Shown here piece by piece: positions 56,183 through 64,000 of a stretch of 64,000 nucleotides of DNA; positions within the stretch are counted from its first letter, which is position 1; each line of letters opens with the position of its first letter. Below the pieces are notes generated by a model, which was not told where the DNA came from, ran no database searches, and worked only from the letters and a program-made list of their open reading frames with translations. The stretch covers positions 52,655,228-52,719,227 of the forward strand of contig OX235275.1 in assembly GCA_944472155.2 (NCBI GenBank), written 5' to 3'. Origin of the DNA: Trichobilharzia szidati. Lineage: Eukaryota > Platyhelminthes > Trematoda > Strigeidida > Schistosomatidae. Position numbers and translations under genes: made by a program.

Positions 56183-57518
56183 CTGTAAAGGGAAAATAAC
56201 TGTGTTGTTACATTGTAAAAAATAAACCTTTACTGAGAAATTAACTCTTTAAGCACCATGAATATACATTTGAATTAACAATAAACCAACCGGATAATAC
56301 AACCATCTACTACTTTTCACAGTCCAAACGTGAATCCAGAACATAACTTCACATTTAAAATTATAAGCTAATGCTGTGCTCACTATAGAGACGAAGCCGT
56401 CTCCAGGACTCACAGAAACACTGAACTCCACCTACTTCATAGTGAGTCGCAACTACGTGGTATTTGTTATTACTGACAAACCGTTTGAAACTCTATTGAT
56501 GAAACAAGGTCTGGAAACGTAATTCACTGACCTAAAGCCAATTTTTAACTAATCACCACAGCAGCAAAACAAAATAGATGGTCACAAAATTTTTAAATCA
56601 CCACTTAGTGCCTTAAGTCGAATATTTAGTCTCATACAATTTATCCCAAATATAAGCACCACAATAATGTGATAGGAATGCATCAGCTACAAAAATAGTT
56701 TAGACTGAAAAACAGAACACCTATTTACCCACTGAGAGCAATCTATGAAGCACAAAGATGACTACTTAATTTTATATGAGCTATTCCGAATTAGTGATCA
56801 CGAAGATAACATAAATTTCTAGCGCACACCAATGTAAAGTGACTTTTTTAGACAGAGAAATGGGAAACGACACTTAAGTTGAAACAGACCACGCAGTCAC
56901 ACTTTCAAGTGTGCAATATATATTTCCTCTATATCCAGTTATGAAAACGGAACTAAGACCTGAACTGATGGCATCAGAAAACCAGCCAAGTTAGACGTTG
57001 AGCACTAGTTAGTATCGGTAGAATGCAACCGCGTCAATGATCCAGAAACTCAGTGACCAAGTTAGTGAAACCTGGTAAATAATATCGTAATTTTTTTTCC
57101 TTCACGTTCCTATGCCACCGACGCAGTTCAAAATGGGGAAAATTAACTTTTTTAAAATAGTTTAGGTAATTTAAATAAGTGTAACCAGACAACTTGTACT
57201 TAATAATGCTGATCTATAATGTCATTTATCAAAACTGAAGAAGCCAGCAGTAAACGTATCAGACTTAGAAATGGTTGTAAGTTAGAGGAAGAAGAAACGT
57301 AAGTAACAAAAGGAAAACGAAAGAATCAAAAAAGCAGTGTAGAAAAATGTCGCTGCTAGACAACAAGCCAATATTGCTGAATAAATTCGTGCTGGACAGT
57401 TAAAGGAGTAATTTCTAACAAAAAGTAAGCCCAAACTTGAATAAATGGCAATCGTAAGAATAATCCTTAGAAACGAAAAGGAAGGAAATATATGCAAAAT
57501 AAAGGTAGCCAGTGTAGG
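56183..57518. other. Between RBM12 and TAF8
   Basis: About 1.3 kb between co-directional genes. It should contain the RBM12 5' UTR intron or promoter and the TAF8 3' end. No further exon is recognised. A SINE remnant lies at 57091-57125. Confidence 0.5.
57091..57125 (-). mobile_element. SINE family C remnant: tail joined to head
   Basis: The plus strand reads TTTTTTTTCCTTCACGTTCC then TATGCCACCGACGCA, i.e. the outermost 20 bp of the tail joined directly to the outermost 15 bp of the head, the body being deleted. Confidence 0.7.
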
Positions 57519-58409
57519 TCAATATTCAGGGAATTTCGGTTTTAGCAAAAATCGATTTTTCACCACAGCAGGTTGATCAGAGACGCTCCTTGTCAACGTG
57601 TTTGGTTTAGAACTTTGTTCATCCTTAATTGTTGATGCACCAGCGAGTAAAGCTGATAAGTACGGACGATGAGAAGTTTTTGGAGTTATCAGCATAAATG
57701 ATTCTGCATCACCGGGAAACAGATACTGAACGGGCTGAACACGACCCAGAAATCGAATCAAGGACTGTTGAACTTCACGACGCTGTTCAGCTACACGACG
57801 GCGTAATGAAGCTGGATCGGAAGCTATTGGTGCACGCCTAACTCGTGTGGTTACAAAGGTGTGTGGTTCAGGTATTGACGGAAGCTGTAGGTGTGCAGGA
57901 GCTGGAGGTGGTAAAGAAGATGACAGTTGGTCTGAAGCACCTGAATTAGAAGTACATGTAGATCCCATTGCACCAAGACGAGGATTGCCCGACCAATTAA
58001 GACGTAAAGACAACGGTCGAGGAATAATTGTCGTCCCACCTGGACCCAATACTGCAGAGCATGAAACACCTTTCTTTTGTGAACCGCCAATGGCAACAGG
58101 TTCTTTACATCCTCTGTACATGCGTTTACGGGGGATTTCATTTAGGCCTGAAACATCAAACCCCAAATCTATTAATCCAAGTACGATATCGCTCAAAAGG
58201 ATTGACATTCTTCCAGTGCTTTCAGCATTCATAAGTGAAGAAACAGCTAAGTCTTCAGTAAATGAGAAGAAAAGATTTGAAAGCACTCTCAGTGCAGCAT
58301 ATTCAATGGCTGTATATCCAACCGACAAAGCAAGGTAGCCAATAGCGCCTTCAACAACATCCAGGACACCTTGTGGACATTCTCCACCAGTCAACAGACG
58401 GCTAGACAT
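57519..58409 (-). CDS. TAF8: TAF8, TFIID subunit 8, single exon
   Basis: Family role: nuclear TFIID subunit whose histone fold pairs with TAF10 and whose C-terminal region contacts TAF2. 296 residues (human TAF8: 310). The N-terminal bromo-TP/histone-fold region covers about 10-90 and ends with SDIVLGLIDLGFDVSGL (73-89), a typical TAF8 helix. The TAF8 C-terminal domain is about 180-255: IPEPHTFVTTRVRRAP, LRRRVAEQRREVQQSLIRF and HRPYLSALL match the PDPHTY, RRDVERALTRF and PYLTALL motifs of the family. The linker (95-175) is Gly/Ser/Pro-rich. The N-terminus is short compared with human, and the ATG precedes the fold directly. A gtgtttag acceptor-like site lies about 35 nt upstream. It is an ordinary intact ORF, co-directional with RBM12. 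Confidence 0.92.
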   Translation of the reverse strand: MSSRLLTGGECPQGVLDVVEGAIGYLALSVGYTAIEYAALRVLSNLFFSFTEDLAVSSLMNAESTGRMSILLSDIVLGLIDLGFDVSGLNEIPRKRMYRGCKEPVAIGGSQKKGVSCSAVLGPGGTTIIPRPLSLRLNWSGNPRLGAMGSTCTSNSGASDQLSSSLPPPAPAHLQLPSIPEPHTFVTTRVRRAPIASDPASLRRRVAEQRREVQQSLIRFLGRVQPVQYLFPGDAESFMLITPKTSHRPYLSALLAGASTIKDEQSSKPNTLTRSVSDQPAVVKNRFLLKPKFPEY

Positions 58410-58548
58410 CCCTCAACAGCATTGCAGAGATTCTTTGTGGCTAAACACAACGGTAGCACACAATACGGTGAATTAAATAATATCGTAATAACGAATAAAA
58501 TATGCTTAAAGTGTTACGTACTCAAGTAGGATATCTGGCAAGTTTCAT

Positions 58549-58712
58549 GTTAGGTTTAGGAACGACTACGTAAAGGTTTAGCCTAAGAACAGGTTAGGTT
58601 AACCTAATGAGGGTAACATTTGGATTGGTTAGAGTTATATTAAGGTTAGTCTAAGGATATTTTCAAGTTAGGGTTGGGTTAACGAGATATTAGGGTTATT
58701 GTTAGGGGTTAG
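58549..58712. repeat. Degenerate telomere-like repeat tract
   Basis: Irregular units such as TTAGGTTTAGG, GGTTAGGTTAACC, AAGTTAGGGTTGGGTT, ATTAGGGTTATTG and TTAGGGGTTAGG. TTAGGG is the standard telomere repeat of trematodes. The units are imperfect and interspersed, so this is an old interstitial tract or chance enrichment. Confidence 0.5.
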
Positions 58713-60465
58713 GAGACCCAGATAATTCCATGCATAGGGTGTGGTTAACCCACTCTGTTAATACTCCGATCAAAACCTGGTAGCTATTTTTGTCTTATGT
58801 CAGAGAAAGATATCTTGTGTAAGTTTCACGCTTTTTACCTCATTATTTTCAAGAATACATGTATTTTATATGCGAAAATCGCATTTATCACGTGGTTACT
58901 GTGCTCAAGGTTATTTTGTTGGCATTTACTGGTGCCTCAAGTTTAACTTTGCCAGGAAACCATTTGAAACACTTCGAGAATGAAACTAAACTTTAGCAGC
59001 CACCTAAATCCCCAAGAACCGTGACTTCATCAGAAGTAAAGAGCTTTGAGTCACAAAATTGTTAGGAAGATAACTATGGATCATGCCATTCTGCTATAAC
59101 CATAGACCATGGTGTCCTGAGTTCCATTCATGTTAATACTACTTTTAAATCCACCCCGAAACCCCAATCCTCTAAAATGAATAGCTATCTTGACAAGCTT
59201 TCCTCATATAAACAGGCTTTTCTAGGTCCAATAAACCCACTATTCATACAGCAGTCAAACACAATTGTCCAGGAACCCGTTAAACAAATCCAGAGCACGG
59301 AATCTGATATGATTATAGTATCAGTAACCAGTTGGTTGTTGGAAGATGTGCCGGAATGGCTGCTGTCTTAACTTCTCTACTGTGAGCTACTCTAATAGTA
59401 ACACAAAATACCGCTAAAATCACCAGCGATCTGCATCGAACACTGGACTTAACTTCACGAAGTACGCGCAAGTTTAGAGTCGGTATATGATACCAAACAA
59501 CATTACAGATTGGTGAGGTGCATCTTAACAACTACCACTAGGTAAATTAGAATAGATCAAAGAGGCTATTGTGGTTCAAGCCCCTTATGTCACCACCTGC
59601 CTCAACAAGCAAGAAAGTCCAGAGTACAGCCAAGTAACAAACCTTATCTTTAAAATATAGCCTTGACATGTGAAACCAAACTACCCGGAATTACGTGTAA
59701 CACAACTGCCAGTAAAGCCTCCCACTTGCCACTGAGTAAGCTGTTATGCAGAAATTGGGAAAATTGCTTATTTCATATATGTACAGCAGCCAGCACTGTT
59801 AAAATGAACGGATCAAGCAGGGTACCTGGTTTTCAGCATAGCTTCAGGATGAATCGATCACATGCTACGTATGAAACTTTACCTATTGTTATACAAAGCT
59901 TCACAGTTTTGACATCCAAATTACTGCGTACTCTTACAACACCTATCCTACAAAACTAAATATTCAAAGCCACGCATCGCTGAGTTTACAAGGCAGTCTT
60001 ATAAAAACGATTTTCCAATGAACGGTTACAAACTAACTGCTTTAGACGAATCACTTTCAACTCAAAATGAAACCTTCCTAAATATTAGTTCTAATTGTAA
60101 ATGATATGACAGGATAAACATTGAAAAAACTTACCACTCTTATTGCCTACGTCTTGAGGCCGAATCAAGATGGATGACACCGAGTGCATGAAAACAACTG
60201 ACTCAGAAGTGTTCAATATTCTTGATACTTTCTTCCTCCTTTATGAACTCATTGTCTATGTTTTCACACGTTTTGTACTCTTTTTGTGTTTTACTGTTCA
60301 CAGCAGCAAGGCGAATGGCTTGTAATAATGTTCAATGTCCTTCTCATAAATTAGTCAGAATCATTTGATTTCTAGATTAAAAGCGACTGTCAGAAACTTC
60401 TGAATTACAATAAGCTGAGTCTAACCACTCGCCCCTGATAAATCTGAAAGATCCAGTGGAGGGTT
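58713..60465. other. No gene seen
   Basis: About 1.75 kb upstream of TAF8. Short ORFs (64, 98 codons) show no domain. The first part may include regulatory sequence of TAF8 but no motif can be named. Confidence 0.45.
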
Positions 60466-60545
60466 ATATTTCGCCAAATTGACGGAGTCGCCATGGGAAG
60501 CCCCCTGGGTCCGATTCTGGCAGATATTTTTATGGGTAGTCTAAG
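60466..60545 (+). mobile_element. PLE RT fragment
   Basis: Plus strand translates to RQIDGVAMGSPLGPILADIF, the PLE RT motif, in one frame without error over 25 residues. Neighbouring sequence diverges immediately. A tiny but well conserved piece. Confidence 0.8.
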
Positions 60546-60949
60546 GCGAAGATTTCACATCCCTTAAACTGAAGTACGTATTTGCTGACGTTAATCCTAC
60601 TGGGGCGGACGAGTTTTATATTTCTCTGAAGCAATCTAGAGCACAAGTGAAATTGCTGACAGACAGGAAATGAAAACAAACGGCGATGCATAGTGAGTCT
60701 GGAGCACTGGCTGTCTTCAAGCTCCCCTCACGTCACCAGGGCTCCTCTCAGTAAAATAAGCCTCCCAGTAGCAAGTGATTGAGGTGTTCTATTGGTCGTA
60801 GAAGGTTAAAGATGGGATTAATGAGGAGTCATGATACTTACTAGGCGCTCCTCAAGCTTTATGGAAGCAACATACCGGAGTCACTATGCTTCTTCTTGCT
60901 TCAGTTGTGCTGTAGAAATGTTACGCCGAAAAGGGAGAGAATTATGGTG

Positions 60950-62340
60950 ATCCCAGTGTATCTATAAAACACGGCAGAAAGTAGCAACAAACCAGTTCCT
61001 ATGGAGTCGGGCAATTATTTCGACATTATCTTCCCAATGGCTACCCGATCACTAAGCGAGGCGGTGGGATTCACCATGAAGTACCCATATAGCAACGCGA
61101 GGTAGCTAGGAATAAAGTGTCAGGACTCCAGGACCTGAATTCGTAAGATTTTAAGATAACAGTAACAGGAAAATGGCTGACCCTTACTCCTTCCAACTCC
61201 AAAGTAGGCATAAACAATACTATCCGGTGTAGGCAGGACATGGGAGGTGGAGATGCCATAGATCTCAGCAAGCAGCTGTGATGTATGTGAGAAACGAGGC
61301 CACCTTTAAGTAAACACCCAGAGTCAATGAATTACTGTCTTACCGTCTACCACACCAAGGATTAGTGGGTGGTAACTGTACACTTCTCGTTTACGGAACA
61401 GAATGATGTCAGCAACATGTCTGCACTATCGCGAAGATGCGAAACCTAGGTTACGGCCAAATCTTAACATTTGGAGACTTTAATGCCTCTTCCATTACCC
61501 TATAATAGGAGACAACTAAGGAGACTCTCGATCGGAATTTTCTGCAAACTATCAAGAAGGCCGTGTTGACTGAAAATACTGGATATAATTCTAGCGGAAA
61601 GTCATCATTCTGACAATTATTCATTCACCATCAGTAAAGCTCCTAATTTTAATCCCTTTTAGTGGCGACTACGCCTTCGTAGTCTTCGATGTAGCACATT
61701 GTGAGTACATAGAGTTCTGTGCAGAATTCAATAACGTATGCTCTTCTTGGCATAATTCAGCCTCTAGAATCTCAAAATGTCATATTCTGGAAGTCCTACT
61801 GCCCTTAGTATTCACCTATGACCTGCCACGCCATCTGTACTACTCAACTATCCTGTATGCCGATGTAAAAGATCGAACAGCCATAAAAGGTTTGGAAGAC
61901 TTAGACATACTGTTGGTAGAGACTGTGAAAGACTACACACGGGTGAACTAAATGTATGTCGATCTACAAAATGCAAAGCGGTCCAATCGTGAACTCCCAA
62001 ACCTCTATGTGGGTAGGAGATGTCCCTTGCAGCATCACAGAGTGCCTCGGGTCTCGTTCTAAACGAAAACCTGAGTGAAAATGCGAATTATTCACTTGAC
62101 ATGAACCACGCATGTTGTTATAATCTTCAAGCGTAGTTAGCTGTCTGCGCTCATGAGAGGGCTTTTCCAAAGCTTTACGAAACCTGTGTGTGACTCGTCG
62201 TGAGGTTTCTATCTCTCCTCCGTTTCTCGAAAGAAATGCACCTTCATAAACGTTACAAATAAGACACAACGGGGGAGACAAGCCTGTCGAACAAAACTCA
62301 TTAAGAAAGGTTGCTGAAAATAGCTTTCTCCACTCTCTAC
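60950..62340 (+). mobile_element. CR1-like LINE remnant: EN and RT pieces
   Basis: Plus strand with many frame breaks: QAAVMYVRNEATFK (about 61270-61310), GDFNASSIT (about 61475-61500), which fits the AP-endonuclease GDFN motif, then after an internal deletion YYSTILYADVKDRTAIKGLE (about 61835-61900), which resembles an RT YADD region. The rest to 62340 is weakly similar to LINE tails. Confidence 0.6.
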
Positions 62341-62587
62341 TACTACCAGCTTGAGAGTGCACTCACCACAGCCTACAGAATTACCAATGACCTAAGTCAC
62401 CTAAATAAAGAGATCTGGTTATCAAGGCACTACGAACTTCCCCATGGCAGCCCACGTTAGATCTCCCGTGAGATGAAAATTTCAAGTGCTCCCCATCTTG
62501 CCCGGTACGTTCGAACCAGGTAACGCTTTTGCACGTGTTTTCGTTTATATTCATTTATTGCTTACTGTTGATTGATCTTTAATAACG

Positions 62588-64000
62588 ATGGGCCAAAATT
62601 CTAAAAAGAGTGTTCGTGTGAACACCAGTAATTTAGAAAATAGCACCAGCTCGTCTAATAACACATTACCACCCCTTATTATTAGTAGTTCACCCAACAT
62701 AAAAGACTCGAACATAACTCTGACCCCTGTAATACAGGTGGAAGATGTTCTGTCTGAAAAGGTAGAGCTCTCTTACTTAACACGCATTATTAAAGAGATG
62801 CAGCTACAGATAGATGAATTAAAAACGAAATTAAGTTCATTAGAATGTATACCTGAAACTATCTCACTTATGAAAAAGGAGCTGCAGGATCCTACAATCC
62901 TAAAGCTTTTTAATACGACCTCTAGAATGACGCCTACTGACTCAGAAAATGCGAAGGAGTTAGAAAACGCCATTGACTTTCTATCCAGAGAAGTTGTTAA
63001 AAGGCTGGCTTCGAAACAAAACGCTATAGTGTATAATGTACCAGATAGCGAGCCCATAAAGTCGGTCCAGCACTCATTGCTGAAGGCTGCAAATCTCTTG
63101 AGTGCACCTTGTCAGTGCATTCGCCTAAGTAAAAAGGACCTAAAGCACCCATGTCCCATACTCTTTAGGTTCGACAGCTACATAATAGCTGAACGATTTA
63201 AGAAGGCCGAAGATCTTCTGGCTACTGCCGCTAAATTCAAGACTATTAAAGTAGTCTCGGATAAAACAACTAACCAAAGGCAAGCAACCAAGAACTCCTT
63301 CGATACAAAGTTGAACACACCGAGAAATACACCTGGTATCAGCGCTAAAGTGTTGACGGACACAGAAGCACAGCAAGTCACCTGTATAGTGTTGGGAAAA
63401 AAATCGGCAAGTAAAAGCGACTCGAAACTCAGTAAGAGCAGTGTCACTGGGTGCAATCTTAAAGTACATGAGAGCACATCTGGAAAACCTGCTGACATAC
63501 ATGAGGTTGATATTGACTCACAAACTATGGCTGACCACAAACCACTGGCAGACCACACCCAATCTGGATGCAAGCCCGAGAGTCCCGCAGTAGAAACTGC
63601 AAGAAAGACCACAAAGCCTAGAGTCCCACTTCAGACTTCGACATACCTCCCTCTCAATAAGTCTAATAAGCAACATGTCAGTCTAAAAAATGACAATGCA
63701 TGGGTAAAAAACCATATTCCCAAAAACGTCATCCATCATGTGAGTAAGAATACCCCTTCCCGAACTAGGAGTAATATGCCTAGCACCGCACATAACTTGG
63801 GAATGCAACGTAGAATTGATCATCAGGATATATGGAGCACTAAACGGGACTCATATAGGCACCATATTAATGAATATTCTCGTCCAAACTCTCACACTAT
63901 CTATGTTAAACCTCAGCAACATAATGAGTATAGATCGACACTTGACCCTCTCAATAACTTCACTCACACATGTGATGTGAGCCAATATGCATACGACTAT
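62588..64000 (+). CDS. LINE ORF1 protein, open to the window end (partial)
   Basis: 471 uninterrupted codons from ATG at 62588 to the last base, with no stop, so the frame continues beyond the window. Visible: a Ser/Asn-rich N-terminus (MGQNSKKSVRVNT), a predicted coiled-coil region (about residues 60-100, KVELSYLTRIIKEMQLQIDE), then a domain with NAIVYNVPDSE, CIRLSKKD, PILFRFDS and KVVSDKTTNQRQ (about 145-235) that follows the RRM-like pattern of CR1/jockey-type ORF1 proteins, and a long basic Ser/Thr/Asn-rich tail. The ORF1 role in such elements is RNA binding and chaperone activity in the retrotransposition particle. The absence of breaks suggests a young copy. The endonuclease/RT ORF expected next lies outside the window. 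A host gene is less likely. Confidence 0.7.
   Translation, partial: MGQNSKKSVRVNTSNLENSTSSSNNTLPPLIISSSPNIKDSNITLTPVIQVEDVLSEKVELSYLTRIIKEMQLQIDELKTKLSSLECIPETISLMKKELQDPTILKLFNTTSRMTPTDSENAKELENAIDFLSREVVKRLASKQNAIVYNVPDSEPIKSVQHSLLKAANLLSAPCQCIRLSKKDLKHPCPILFRFDSYIIAERFKKAEDLLATAAKFKTIKVVSDKTTNQRQATKNSFDTKLNTPRNTPGISAKVLTDTEAQQVTCIVLGKKSASKSDSKLSKSSVTGCNLKVHESTSGKPADIHEVDIDSQTMADHKPLADHTQSGCKPESPAVETARKTTKPRVPLQTSTYLPLNKSNKQHVSLKNDNAWVKNHIPKNVIHHVSKNTPSRTRSNMPSTAHNLGMQRRIDHQDIWSTKRDSYRHHINEYSRPNSHTIYVKPQQHNEYRSTLDPLNNFTHTCDVSQYAYDY

Noticed and set aside
57847..58338. 163-codon plus-strand ORF opposite TAF8
   Set aside because: Antisense shadow of a clear TAF8 frame; no domain of its own.
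63140..63612. Minus-strand ORFs of 120 and 144 codons
   Set aside because: Shadows of the 471-codon plus-strand LINE ORF1, rich in Leu/Ser/Cys as expected from the reverse of a Lys/Thr-rich frame.

Overview
The window looks like nuclear genomic DNA of a digenean flatworm, most likely a schistosomatid. The grounds are AT-rich DNA, genes with multi-kilobase introns full of retroelements, RTE and CR1-like LINEs, Penelope-like elements (PLEs) with GIY-YIG ends, CsRn1-type LTR elements with a tRNA-Trp-like primer site, and many short retroposons carrying hammerhead-ribozyme sequence. No bacterial features, CRISPR arrays, rRNA genes or convincing free-standing tRNA genes are visible. A 500-base N gap sits at 1383-1882.

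Three host genes can be supported. (1) A four-exon LSM14/RAP55 (Scd6, trailer hitch, CAR-1) P-body protein on the plus strand, 7919-18282, 548 residues, whose exons join in frame and give Lsm, FDF, FFD and TFG modules in the family order. (2) A single-coding-exon RBM12 (SWAN)-type multi-RRM protein on the minus strand, 56174-53370, 934 residues. (3) A single-exon TAF8 (TFIID subunit 8) on the minus strand, 58409-57519, 296 residues, upstream of and co-directional with RBM12. All three concern mRNA production or handling, but nothing shows that they form a functional unit.

Layout. 1-7.3 kb: a dispersed duplication, a solo LTR, one RTE LINE and two remnants of a second LINE (called LINE-B here) on the minus strand. 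7.9-18.3 kb: LSM14, with introns of 3.07, 2.24 and 3.40 kb holding a PLE foldback, RTE tails, a perfect 213-bp inverted repeat with a hammerhead core, hammerhead SINEs and a solo LTR nested in an RTE copy. 18.3-37.5 kb: PLE copies, SINEs, a compact non-autonomous LTR element (31774-33555) carrying an exon-like glutamine-rich segment, a LINE-B copy split by another solo LTR, and a CR1-like LINE. 37.5-51.1 kb: about 13.6 kb with almost nothing recognisable, including a second copy of the left edge of the window. 51.1-53.3 kb: LINE-B with a nested SINE. 53.3-58.4 kb: RBM12 and TAF8. 58.5-64 kb: degenerate telomere-like repeats, PLE and CR1-like remnants, and at the right edge a long open LINE ORF1 (471 codons) running out of the window.

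The main theme is the number of hammerhead-ribozyme motifs, in at least three repeat classes: an Smalpha-like tRNA-related SINE (family A), a 270-285 bp retroposon with 8-10 bp target-site duplications (family B), and PLE-associated motifs. The best preserved core is on the minus strand at 23746-23790. SINE family C is a separate tRNA-like SINE. Family names A, B, C and LINE-B are local labels. All domain calls were made by reading translations; no database search was run.
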